Of a stretch of DNA of 25,001 bases, positions 14,078 to 21,288 are shown piece by piece. The notes under the pieces are model-generated. The model searched no databases. It saw nothing but the letters and a program-made list of their open reading frames with translations, and was not told where the DNA came from. The translations under genes and the position numbers were made by a program. The first letter of the stretch is position 1. Every line of letters starts with the position of its first letter. The stretch is from contig DATENA010000158.1 of NCBI GenBank assembly GCA_035275285.1, positions 1 to 25,001 of the forward strand, in the 5' to 3' direction. The stretch comes from Chersky-265 sp035275285 (GTDB lineage Bacteria; Fibrobacterota; Fibrobacteria; UBA11236).

Positions 14078-14386
14078 ATGTGTCGATTTTTGAATGTGCT
14101 TATTCTGCTCTGTTTTCCAGAAGGATGCATCCGTGGAGGACAAGCCTCCCTGGCGGGAATGTTACGGATGCCCGAGGGAAGTTCAGCCTTGGAGCCGCAA
14201 AACTCGGTCACCCGATATACGGTCATGAAGCCGGGTTCCGGCTCCCAGCCCGTCTGCGTAGGCACAGTGAGCCTCTTCTTGCCGAAGCCGTCCCAGGGCG
14301 GCCTGGACGGACTCGTCCTGGGAATGCGAGGGCAAAAGGAATTCATCGCCACCGGGGAGAGCATCGAGTTCCAGAAAGGTCTATAG
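14078..14386 (+). CDS. Hypothetical protein, 102 aa
   Basis: An open frame from ATG 14078, preceded by AAAGGA at a good distance, to TAG 14386. From about codon 38 on, the third positions are strongly G/C as in neighbouring real genes, while the first 35 codons are less so; the true start may be nearer ATG 14159. The N-terminus is mildly hydrophobic (MCRFLNVLILLCFPEG) and the C-terminus reads GLDGLVLGMRGQKEFIATGE. I recognise no family. It lies 8 bases before the receiver-domain gene and may share its transcript. An opposing 124-aa frame exists but lacks supporting codon use. Confidence 0.42.
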   Translation: MCRFLNVLILLCFPEGCIRGGQASLAGMLRMPEGSSALEPQNSVTRYTVMKPGSGSQPVCVGTVSLFLPKPSQGGLDGLVLGMRGQKEFIATGESIEFQKGL

Positions 14387-14394
14387 GCGCCCGC

Positions 14395-14856
14395 ATGCGT
14401 GAAAGGATCGAGATATCAGAAAGCGCCAAAACCCAAGTGCTGCTGGCAGAAGAGGATGTCGTCCAAAGGACGCTCATCCGGGAATACCTGCGCATGGAAA
14501 GCCGCTATGAGGTCCTGGACACGGAGGGCATCCGCCCGCTCCTGGACCTGTGCGCGGTCGTCCGGTTCCGGAACGCGGTCGTCCTGCTCGACATGCGCTG
14601 GTCCAAAGCGGGGAAGACGGACGTGGTGCTGGAAATCCGGAAGCGGAATCCCGGCATGCGGATCCTGGGCTTGATGGATCGGGACGGCGGCGCTTCCGCA
14701 AAATCCTATCTGGGCATGCTCCGCTTCGGAATCCTGTTCAAGCCGTTTTCGGCGGATCGATTGCATCGGAGCCTGGCGGCGATCCTGGCGACCGATGCAG
14801 GCCCGGGAGACCGGAACCGGGGCGGAACAGGGAGTCGGCCATGCCCAAAACCCTGA
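14395..14856 (+). CDS. Degenerate single-domain response regulator (receiver-like)
   Basis: The 153-aa protein follows the CheY-like receiver layout. The first strand and acidic site read TQVLLAEEDVVQRTLIREYL with Glu19, Glu20 and Asp21. The third strand reads AVVLLDMRW with the likely phospho-acceptor Asp66. The final strand reads GILFKPF with conserved Lys116-Pro117. The usual Ser/Thr after strand 4 is not evident (RILGLMDRDG). No output domain follows, and the last ~25 residues look disordered. No histidine kinase is nearby. ATG 14395 has only a weak upstream AGG, so the start is uncertain. It overlaps the next gene by 16 bases. Confidence 0.75.
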   Translation: MRERIEISESAKTQVLLAEEDVVQRTLIREYLRMESRYEVLDTEGIRPLLDLCAVVRFRNAVVLLDMRWSKAGKTDVVLEIRKRNPGMRILGLMDRDGGASAKSYLGMLRFGILFKPFSADRLHRSLAAILATDAGPGDRNRGGTGSRPCPKP

Positions 14857-15062
14857 AGGAAATCCTGGAGCTGACCTGGCAGCGGCAGGCGGAGGAGCTT
14901 CGCCACCTTTCCCGCTTGGAACTGGAAGTCCTGTTCTTCGAAATGAACCGCATTTGCCCGCCTCAGGAAGACCAGGAGGCGTTCGATCGATTCTATCTCG
15001 CCGTATTTTCCGTGATCCGGGACCGTTGGGAACGGAAGTACGCAGAGGGAAACGGCGGCTAG
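14841..15062 (+). CDS. Small helical protein of unknown function, 73 aa
   Basis: ATG 14841 has GGAG at 14831-14834, and the gene overlaps the end of the receiver-like gene by 16 bases in another frame, implying coupled translation. The sequence is charged and predicted helical: TLKEILELTWQRQAEELRHL, LELEVLFFEMNRI and FDRFYLAVFSVIRDRWERKY. No signal peptide or known motif is visible and I do not recognise the family. From its position it could be a partner of the receiver protein; that is inference only. Confidence 0.6.
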   Translation: MPKTLKEILELTWQRQAEELRHLSRLELEVLFFEMNRICPPQEDQEAFDRFYLAVFSVIRDRWERKYAEGNGG

Positions 15063-15134
15063 GAATTTCCGCGCGGGCCCGGAGGCGGCGTGCCGACGCT
15101 TCTCCGCGGACGCAATATCGGTTATTTTGCTTAG

Positions 15135-17048
15135 ATGAGTCCTGAAATGGACGGGGTTCTCCCGGCCGCCCTGCAAGCCAAACTGGAGCTGCTCCCCACC
15201 CGTCCCGGCGTCTATCTGATGAAGAACGCCAAGGGGGAAATCGTCTACATCGGCAAAGCGGTGAACCTCCGCAACCGCGTGCGCAGCTATTTCAACAACA
15301 AGGCCCAGAGCAACCACCTGGCTTCCACCTTGCTGCGGGCCGTGGCCAAGGATTTGGAATGGATCATCACCGACAATGAGGTCGAGGCGCTGATCCTGGA
15401 GGCCAATCTCGCCAACAAGCATGCCCCGCGGTACAATGTCCAGCTCAAGGACGACAAGCATTTCCCGTACATCAAGGTGACCCTTTCCGAGGCCTATCCC
15501 CGCCTGGTGGTCACGCGCCAAAGCGGCTCCGGCAAATCCAAGGACCTGTATTTCGGCCCCTATACCAACGTGCGGGCCATGCGTAAGACCCTCAACCTGC
15601 TGAACAAGATCTTCCGCATCCGGGATTGCGATCTCAAGCTGCCCCTGGAGCAGCCCATCCGGCCCTGCCTGAGCTATCATCTCAAGCGTTGCGACGCGCC
15701 CTGCGCCCACCTGACCACGCCGGAATCCTACCGGCACCTGGTGGAACAGGCCGTGCTGCTGCTCAAGGGCCGGCACCGGGACCTGATGCAGGACCTGGAG
15801 CGCAAGATGCGGCAGGCCGCGGACGCGGACCGCTTCGAGGAGGCGGCGCGCGTGCGGGACCAGATGCGCGATCTGGAGGCCATCAAGGAAGAGCAGAAGG
15901 TGGATCTGGGCGCGGACCAGGTTTCCCGCGACCTCATCGCCGCGGCGCGCACGGGCAAACTGGCCTGCATCCTGATCCTGGAGATCCGGGACGGCTACGT
16001 CAGCGGCCGCAAGCATTTCGAGGTCACCTGCCCCCTGGAGCAGGACGAAGACAGCATCATCACCGAGTTCATCAAGGGCCATTATCTGCGGCAGGGGCCG
16101 GATTCCATTCCCCGGGAGCTGATCCTGTCCCATCCCACCCTGGAGGAAGAGAACGTCCAGGACGCTTTGCGGGCCCTGCGGGGCGCGGCCGTGGACCTGG
16201 AAGTCCCCGTCAAAGGGGAAAAGCGGCGCCAGGTGAACCTGGCCATGGAGAACGCCAAGCTGCTGGTGGCGGAGATGGTGGCGCGCCGGGAACGCAAGAA
16301 CCGCCAGAGCTACCGGGTGACGGCCCTGCAAGAGGACCTGGGGCTGGCCCAGGCGCCCAACCGCATCGAAGGGTTCGACATCTCCCACCTGTCCGGCACG
16401 GATACGGTGGCGTCCCAGGTGGTGTTCGTGGACGGCAAGCCCAGCAAAAAGGACTACCGCCATTACAACGTGAAGACCGTGGACGGCATCGACGATTTCG
16501 CCTCCATGCGGGAAATCCTGGGACGGCGCGTGAAACGCTTGCTGGACGACAAGCTGCCGTTCCCGGACCTGATCCTCATCGACGGGGGCAAGGGGCAACT
16601 GGGCATGGCCGTGGAGGTCTTGCGCGAGGCCGGCAAGGCGGAACAGCCCATCATCGGCCTGGCCAAGCGCCTGGAGGAGATCTTCTTCCCGGGGCAAAGC
16701 GAACCCCTGCTCATTCCCAAGACCTCGCCCAGTCTGCAATTATTGCAGCAGGTGCGCGACGAGGCCCACCGCTTCGCCATCACCTTCCAGCGCTCCAAGC
16801 GCAAAAAGCGCATCGAATCGTCCTGGCTGGACGAGGTGCCCGGCGTGGGGGCCAAGACCAAGATGAAACTGCTGCGGGTGTTCGGGGCTCCGGCCGCCAT
16901 CGCGGCCGCGCCGGAAACGGAACTCGCCAAGGCCGCCGGCAAAGCGACGGCCTCGCGCATCCGGGCCTACCTGGAAGCCAAATCGGAACCGGCCGCGCCG
17001 GCCCCGGACTCGGCGGCCCTTACGGGCCAGGCCGCCCCCCGCCTTTAA
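15135..17048 (+). CDS. uvrC: UvrABC excinuclease subunit C
   Basis: UvrC makes both incisions in nucleotide excision repair. The 637-aa protein has an N-terminal GIY-YIG nuclease (Gly25-Val-Tyr27 and Tyr38-Ile-Gly40 within PTRPGVYLMKN and IVYIGKAVNLRNRVRSYF), a UVR motif near residues 230-255 (FEEAARVRDQMRDLEAI), the RNase H-like 5' nuclease (GFDISHLSGTDTVASQVVF, LILIDGGKGQLGM), and tandem helix-hairpin-helix motifs near 565-615 (LDEVPGVGAKTKMKLLRVFG). It ends in an Ala/Pro-rich tail. All domains look intact. No clear ribosome-binding site precedes ATG 15135; ATG 15147 is an alternative. Its 3' end overlaps the convergent gene by 4 bases. Confidence 0.97.
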   Translation: MSPEMDGVLPAALQAKLELLPTRPGVYLMKNAKGEIVYIGKAVNLRNRVRSYFNNKAQSNHLASTLLRAVAKDLEWIITDNEVEALILEANLANKHAPRYNVQLKDDKHFPYIKVTLSEAYPRLVVTRQSGSGKSKDLYFGPYTNVRAMRKTLNLLNKIFRIRDCDLKLPLEQPIRPCLSYHLKRCDAPCAHLTTPESYRHLVEQAVLLLKGRHRDLMQDLERKMRQAADADRFEEAARVRDQMRDLEAIKEEQKVDLGADQVSRDLIAAARTGKLACILILEIRDGYVSGRKHFEVTCPLEQDEDSIITEFIKGHYLRQGPDSIPRELILSHPTLEEENVQDALRALRGAAVDLEVPVKGEKRRQVNLAMENAKLLVAEMVARRERKNRQSYRVTALQEDLGLAQAPNRIEGFDISHLSGTDTVASQVVFVDGKPSKKDYRHYNVKTVDGIDDFASMREILGRRVKRLLDDKLPFPDLILIDGGKGQLGMAVEVLREAGKAEQPIIGLAKRLEEIFFPGQSEPLLIPKTSPSLQLLQQVRDEAHRFAITFQRSKRKKRIESSWLDEVPGVGAKTKMKLLRVFGAPAAIAAAPETELAKAAGKATASRIRAYLEAKSEPAAPAPDSAALTGQAAPRL

Positions 17049-17263
17049 GGAACCTGGAAATACGGGACCGACCCGAACGCCTTCTCGATCGCCGATTCCA
17101 TCTCCTCGTTGGCGATGACCATCGCCAGGGCGCGGTTCAAGGTGTCCACATCGGATTCCGCTTGCAGGATGCGCTTCGCCTTTTTCAGCTTGAGCGCGTC
17201 CACGCGCAACGGATCTATGGAAACGAAGGCATTGCGGTTGACGGAATGGTTGCGGCTTGCCAT
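17045..17263 (-). CDS. Small possible ribbon-helix-helix (antitoxin-like) protein, 72 aa
   Basis: Minus-strand gene with a strong GGAGG (complement of 17271-17275) 7 bases before its ATG, which argues that it is real. The sequence FVSIDPLRVDALKLKKAKRI then DVDTLNRALAMVIANEEMES has the short strand plus two helices arrangement seen in some VapB-like and other ribbon-helix-helix antitoxins. I cannot assign a family with certainty. No toxin gene adjoins. Its TAA and the uvrC TAA share bases (TTTAA), so the two genes are tightly convergent. Confidence 0.65.
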   Translation of the reverse strand: MASRNHSVNRNAFVSIDPLRVDALKLKKAKRILQAESDVDTLNRALAMVIANEEMESAIEKAFGSVPYFQVP

Positions 17264-17291
17264 GAGGTTCCCTCCTGTGCCTCCATATCTA

Positions 17292-17324
17292 TTTTTTTTC
17301 GCGCCTCAAGTGCATGAAAAAAAA
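17292..17324. repeat. T8/A8 inverted repeat upstream of the small antitoxin-like gene
   Basis: Eight T (17292-17299) and eight A (17317-17324) flank a 17-base G/C-containing loop. The dyad lies about 29 bases upstream of the minus-strand start at 17263. It could be promoter-proximal curvature or a weak A/T stem. No clear promoter boxes were found with it. Confidence 0.4.
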
Positions 17325-17334
17325 GGAAATAGGG

Positions 17335-17368
17335 AAAAACCACAAGCAGCCGGAAGCCTTTGGTTTTT
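17335..17368 (-). terminator. Probable terminator after thiE
   Basis: AAAAACCA (17335-17342) pairs with TGGTTTTT (17361-17368), with AAG/CTT extending the stem inside after one mismatch. Read on the minus strand it begins next to the thiE stop (17369-17371) and ends in a short T-run. It could also act rightward. The stem is A/T-rich, so strength is uncertain. Confidence 0.5.
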
Positions 17369-18025
17369 TTAGGCGGGATTCCCTTGGGAGCGGATTTCCG
17401 CCAGCAATTCCCGGGTCCGGGCGGCCGGATCCGGCGCCAGGCTGATTTCCGTCACCATCGCGATGGTATTCACGCCGCGGGAGAACAGATCGCGCAAATG
17501 GCTTTTCTTGATGCCCCCCATGGTGGTGAAGGGGTGCCGGCTCAGGCGGGACAGCTCCAGCACCCGGTCCGCTCCCAAGGCTCCATAGCGGGAATGATCC
17601 TTGGTGGCGGTGGGGAACATGGGCCCGATATTGATATAGTCCACGGGAAGGCGTTCCGCGGCCAGGACCTCTTCCCGGTTATGGGTCGACAACCCGATCA
17701 CGGCTTCCGGGCCCAGGATCCGCCGGGCTTCTTCCGGATCCATGTCCTCCTGCCCCAGGTGCACGCCGTCCGCGCCCACGGCCTTGGCCGTCTCCACGCG
17801 ATCGTTGATCAACAGCAAGGCCCCGTGGCGGCGGCACAGTTCCAGCGCGGCGCGCGCCTCGCGCTCGAACCCGGCGTCGGGCAGATCCTTGTCGCGGTAT
17901 TGCACCAGGCGCACGCCGCCTTCCAAGGCGGCCTTGACCACGTCCAGTTGGGGGCGGCCTCCGGTCAGGTTGTGATCGGTGACGAAGTACAGGGGCAGGC
18001 CGGTCAGGCGGAACGGTTTTTCCAT
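17369..18025 (-). CDS. thiE: Thiamine-phosphate synthase
   Basis: ThiE joins the pyrimidine (HMP-PP) and thiazole phosphate moieties into thiamine phosphate in the cytosol. The 218-aa TIM-barrel protein shows GVRLVQYRDKDLPDAGF near residues 37-53, LLLINDRVETAKAVGADGVH, the HLGQEDM loop, VIGLSTHN, YINIGPMFPTATK and FTTMGGIKKSHLRDLFSRGV. ATG at 18023-18025 has GAGGGA upstream. It is downstream of thiG by 25 bases, so the two are probably cotranscribed. ThiS, ThiF, ThiH or ThiO, ThiC and ThiD are not in the window. Confidence 0.96.
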   Translation of the reverse strand: MEKPFRLTGLPLYFVTDHNLTGGRPQLDVVKAALEGGVRLVQYRDKDLPDAGFEREARAALELCRRHGALLLINDRVETAKAVGADGVHLGQEDMDPEEARRILGPEAVIGLSTHNREEVLAAERLPVDYINIGPMFPTATKDHSRYGALGADRVLELSRLSRHPFTTMGGIKKSHLRDLFSRGVNTIAMVTEISLAPDPAARTRELLAEIRSQGNPA

Positions 18026-18050
18026 CGGGTATCCCTCGCAGGGTGCGGCT

Positions 18051-18824
18051 TCAGCGCAGGCCTTCCTGCGGGCTGGAGGCGGATCCGTACAGCTTGCGCG
18101 GGATGCGGCCGGCCAGGAAGGAGTCCCGCCCGGCTTCGCAGGCCAGCTTGAACGACCGGGCCATGCGCACGGGATCGGTCGCGGAGGCTATGCCGGTATT
18201 GCACAGGATGCCGTCCACGCCCAGCTCCATGGCCTTGGCCAGATCGGAGGCGGTGCCCATGCCCGCGTCCACGATCACGGGGCAGCTCAGGGATTCCATG
18301 ATGATGCGGATGTTGTTCTCGTTGAGCACGCCCTGGCCGCTGCCGATGGGGGAGCCCGCCGGCATCACCGCCGCCACGCCCAGGTCCTCCAGCTTCTTGG
18401 CCATCACCGGATCATCGTTGGTGTACACCAGCACCACCTGGCCTTCCTTCACCAATATCCGGGCGGCCTCGTACGTGGCGATGGGATCGGGGAGCAGGGT
18501 CTTCTGATCGAACAGCACTTCCAGCTTCAGGTATTTCATCCCCTGGGCCCGGGCCAGGCGCGAAATGCGCAGCGCGTCCTCCACGTTGTAGGCGCCCGCC
18601 GTATTGGGCAGCAGGGCGTATTTCCCGGGATCGATGAAGTTGAGGATGTTCTCTTCTTCGGGCCCGTTCAGCTTCACGCGGCCCAGGGCCACGGTGACCA
18701 TTTCCGCGCCGGAAACGTCGTGGCACTTGCGCATGGTCTCGAAGTCCGGGTACTTGCCGGTGCCCACGATGAGGCGGGAGGAGAAGGTTTTGCCTCCCAA
18801 TACCAATGGTTTGTCCTGTAGCAT
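18051..18824 (-). CDS. thiG: Thiazole synthase
   Basis: ThiG builds the thiazole phosphate ring from deoxyxylulose phosphate, dehydroglycine and ThiS thiocarboxylate. The protein (257 aa from this ATG) shows FSSRLIVGTGKYPDFETM, the EMVTVALGRV strand, ALLPNTAGAYNVEDALRISR, the likely Schiff-base lysine in YLKLEV (Lys100 here), VMPAGSPIGSGQGV, IVDAGMGTASDLAKAMELGV and DGILCNTGIA. A TTG two codons upstream is possible, but GAGG sits 7 bases before the ATG, which fixes the start at 18824. No THI-box riboswitch is visible in the 87-base gap to the upstream transporter. Confidence 0.96.
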   Translation of the reverse strand: MLQDKPLVLGGKTFSSRLIVGTGKYPDFETMRKCHDVSGAEMVTVALGRVKLNGPEEENILNFIDPGKYALLPNTAGAYNVEDALRISRLARAQGMKYLKLEVLFDQKTLLPDPIATYEAARILVKEGQVVLVYTNDDPVMAKKLEDLGVAAVMPAGSPIGSGQGVLNENNIRIIMESLSCPVIVDAGMGTASDLAKAMELGVDGILCNTGIASATDPVRMARSFKLACEAGRDSFLAGRIPRKLYGSASSPQEGLR

Positions 18825-18842
18825 ATCCAATCCTCGTGATGC

Positions 18843-18897
18843 TTCGGGTAAGTCCGAAAAATAGGATTTTTACCGGCCGCGCGCCCGAGAGGCCGGT
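18843..18897 (-). other. Structured OPT-thiG gap: two small hairpins
   Basis: Between the transporter stop and thiG the sequence can form ACCGGCC/GGCCGGT (18872-18878 with 18891-18897) and TTCGG/CCGAA (18843-18847 with 18854-18858). Neither is followed by a T-run on the minus strand, so they look like spacers, a weak attenuator or processing sites rather than a terminator. The pattern does not match a TPP riboswitch. Confidence 0.4.
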
Positions 18898-18911
18898 TAT
18901 TCCAGGCTTCT

Positions 18912-20840
18912 TTATTCCAGGGTCTTCTTCCCCGCTTTGGCCAGATAGGCCGCCAAGGCCAGGAAGGCGGCCAGGGAAACCCAGGCCAGCCAGGCGGGAT
19001 GCCAGGTCACGGCCAGCGGCCATTTGCAGTAGACGAACACCGCCAGCACCACGCCCAGGATGGATTCCCCCGCGATCAGCCCCGAGCTCAAGAGCACTCC
19101 GGCATTGCCCAGTTCCCGCCCGGCTTTTTCCGGGCCCAGGCTTCGCTGCCCCAGGGAGCGGATCAGGCCGCCCAGGAAAATCGGCACCGACAAGGTGAAG
19201 GGCAGGTACATGCCCACCGCCACCGGCATGGGATGCAGGCGGAAACGCGAGCCCTTGGCCTTGAGCCAGGCGTCCGCGGCGATGAGGCCCGCGCCGATGG
19301 CCGCGCCCGCCCCCACCATGCCCACGGGGATCTGCCCCTTGCCGAAAATGCCGCCGGCCAGGCTCGCGAACAAGGTGGCCTGGGGCGCCTTCAGTCCTCC
19401 GCCGATGGTATAGGAGTGGTGCAGCAAGGTCAGCACGGGGGCGATCACGAAGGCCGGCGCCACCGCGCCGATCACTTCCGCGTATTGCTGGTACTTGGGC
19501 GTGCTGCCCACCAGGTATCCCGTTTTCAGATCCTGGGAGCAGTCCGCCGCCGAACAGGCCGCGCAGCAGACTACCGCGGCCACGCCCAGGGTGGCCAGGA
19601 TCGCCGAATCGCCCTTGAAGCCGAGCAGCAGGAAGAATCCCGCCGTTCCCAGCAAGGCGGAAATGGTCATGCCGGACACGGGGTTGTTGGAGCTCCCCAC
19701 CAGGCCCACGATATAGCTGGAAACGCCGGTCAGCAGGAACGCCGCCGCCATCATCAGCCCCGTGGTGATCAGCGACAGCCCGGGCGTCTTGAGCAGGTAC
19801 CAGTATACGCCGAAGGTCAGCGCCGCGCAGAACGCCAGCAGGCCCAGCAGCACGCGGCCCGGCATGTTCCGCTCCGTGCGCGCGGGCGGAACGTCCTTCT
19901 TCTCCGAACGATACGAGAGCAACAGGCTGCCCAGCCCCTGGAGAATGCCTTTGCGGATGGAGAAGATGGACCAGAGTCCGCCCACCACCATGGCGCCCAC
20001 GCCCAGATAGCGGATCTGCGTCGACCACAAGCCCCAGGCCGCGTCCAGGGCCGGCGCGCCCGCCAGGGCTTCCGGCGGCGTCAGCAGCGGCAGCCCCAGG
20101 ACCCAGGCGATCACGCCGCCGGTGAACACCTGCAGGGAAACCTCCAGTCCGGTGATGAATCCCACGGACAACAGGGCCGGGGACAGATCGCCGCCGAAAA
20201 AGAACACCCGGCCGCCCGCGCGTCCCGCCCATTCCAGGGTGCCGCTCAAAAGCGCCAGGCCGGAAGCCCCCAGTTTGAACAGGCCCCCCGCCAGGAAGCC
20301 TTTCACCAGGTACAGCACGCCTCCGGGCGCGCCGCCCGCGCCCGATCGCAGCACTTCCGCGCAGGCCACCCCTTCCGGATAGGTGAGTTGCGGACTTTCC
20401 ACGATCAACAGACGGCGCAAAGGCACCATGAAGGCGATGCCCAGCAGGCCGCCGGACAGGGTGATGAGGGTAGTGGGCCAGAATTTGAAATCCTGCCAGG
20501 CTCCCACCAGGACCAGGGCCGGAATGGTGAAAATGGCCCCGGCGGCCAGGGACTCCCCCGAACTGGCCAGGGTCTGGACGATATTGGCTCCCAGGATGTC
20601 CCGTTTGCCCAGCATGCGATAGGCCCCCATGCCCAGCACGGCCGCGGGAATGGAGGCGGAAACGGTCATGCCCGCGTAAAGCCCCAGGTAGACATTGGCC
20701 GCCGTCATCACCAGGGCGATGGCCAACCCCAAACCGATGGAAAGGACGGTGAATTCGCCGGAAGCGGCCATAAAGCGGGGCGCCGCCGGTCCGGCCGTGG
20801 TCGGATCGCCGTCCGTGTGCGGGGAAGGGTCCATGCCCAT
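18912..20840 (-). CDS. OPT-family oligopeptide/metal-chelate transporter
   Basis: A polytopic membrane protein of about 642 aa. The first membrane segment region holds the OPT-family pattern ALVMTAANVYLGLYAGMTVS then SIPAAVLGMGAYRML, followed by NIVQTLASSGESLAAGAIFT, ESPQLTYPEGVACAEVLRSG, VGSSNNPVSGMTISALL, and near the C-terminus GAGAAIGAGLIAADAWLKAK. These fit the bacterial OPT (TIGR00733-like) group; substrates vary and are unknown here. ATG 20840 is chosen because the 11 codons from a possible GTG at 20873 have atypical A/T-rich usage. ATG 20834 is also possible; none has a clear ribosome-binding site. It precedes thiG on the same strand. Confidence 0.93.
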   Translation of the reverse strand: MGMDPSPHTDGDPTTAGPAAPRFMAASGEFTVLSIGLGLAIALVMTAANVYLGLYAGMTVSASIPAAVLGMGAYRMLGKRDILGANIVQTLASSGESLAAGAIFTIPALVLVGAWQDFKFWPTTLITLSGGLLGIAFMVPLRRLLIVESPQLTYPEGVACAEVLRSGAGGAPGGVLYLVKGFLAGGLFKLGASGLALLSGTLEWAGRAGGRVFFFGGDLSPALLSVGFITGLEVSLQVFTGGVIAWVLGLPLLTPPEALAGAPALDAAWGLWSTQIRYLGVGAMVVGGLWSIFSIRKGILQGLGSLLLSYRSEKKDVPPARTERNMPGRVLLGLLAFCAALTFGVYWYLLKTPGLSLITTGLMMAAAFLLTGVSSYIVGLVGSSNNPVSGMTISALLGTAGFFLLLGFKGDSAILATLGVAAVVCCAACSAADCSQDLKTGYLVGSTPKYQQYAEVIGAVAPAFVIAPVLTLLHHSYTIGGGLKAPQATLFASLAGGIFGKGQIPVGMVGAGAAIGAGLIAADAWLKAKGSRFRLHPMPVAVGMYLPFTLSVPIFLGGLIRSLGQRSLGPEKAGRELGNAGVLLSSGLIAGESILGVVLAVFVYCKWPLAVTWHPAWLAWVSLAAFLALAAYLAKAGKKTLE

Positions 20841-20969
20841 AGGGTCGAAAGGTACTTTAAAAAGCCCCAACACCCCCCTAAAGCCAAAGCCGCCCGGAAC
20901 CTGGGCCCACGGCGCATAATTTGGTAGATTCCTCTTTAACCGACAGCTAAACTTAGAGCGACCTGTATA

Positions 20970-20998
20970 TTGATCAATCGGGGGCTCCGGGTTATATT
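20970..20998 (+). promoter_or_regulatory. Promoter of the rpmE-yqhQ-prfA-prmC group
   Basis: TTGATC (20970-20975), a 17-base spacer, and TATATT (20993-20998) make a good sigma-70-type promoter. Predicted transcription starts near 21005, giving a leader of about 30 bases with GGAG at 21026-21029 before the rpmE ATG. The rest of the divergent gap (20841-20969) shows no clear second promoter for the transporter. Confidence 0.75.
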
Positions 20999-21036
20999 TC
21001 CGATTCTCACAAAAATCAAAATTTCGGAGCCTGACG

Positions 21037-21288
21037 ATGAAAACTGGGATTCATCCTAAATACGACGTGCAATCGTTCAACTGTTCTTGCGGCAACGTCA
21101 TCGAAGTGCGCGCAACCATTCCGGGACAGGGCATCGAAATCTGCTCCAACTGCCATCCGTACTATACGGGCAAGCAGAAGATCCTGGATTCCGCGGGCCG
21201 TATCGAGAAGTTCACTTCCCGCTATACGTCCATCGTGGGCGCCAAGCGCAAGACCCGCGCCGCCGTCAAGGACGCGCCAAAGGGCTGA
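21037..21288 (+). CDS. rpmE: 50S ribosomal protein L31, zinc form
   Basis: L31 (83 aa) starts MKTGIHPKYDVQSFNCSCGN and has Cys16, Cys18, Cys36 and Cys39, the zinc site of the C+ type. GKQKILDSAGRIEKFTSRY is the family C-terminal pattern. The tail is a little longer and more basic than in E. coli. L31 bridges the subunits near 5S rRNA. Its TGA overlaps the next ATG (TGATG). rpmE-DUF1385-prfA-prmC is a conserved set in several phyla. Confidence 0.97.
   Translation: MKTGIHPKYDVQSFNCSCGNVIEVRATIPGQGIEICSNCHPYYTGKQKILDSAGRIEKFTSRYTSIVGAKRKTRAAVKDAPKG

Noticed and set aside
13990..14364. A 124-codon minus-strand frame opposite the 102-aa hypothetical gene
   Set aside because: The opposite + frame has better codon use in most of the stretch and a ribosome-binding site; this frame would also overlap the palindrome.
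14706..16739. A 677-codon minus-strand open frame opposite uvrC
   Set aside because: uvrC has all domains in the + frame; the opposing frame is a high-GC shadow that also runs across the small genes before it.
18825..18911. Possible TPP riboswitch before thiG
   Set aside because: The gap is short and lacks the CTGAGA and related conserved segments; only two small hairpins are seen.
18999..20927. A 642-codon + strand open frame opposite the OPT transporter
   Set aside because: The translation is low-complexity Gln/Gly/Arg/His without membrane segments, while the minus frame gives a clear transporter.
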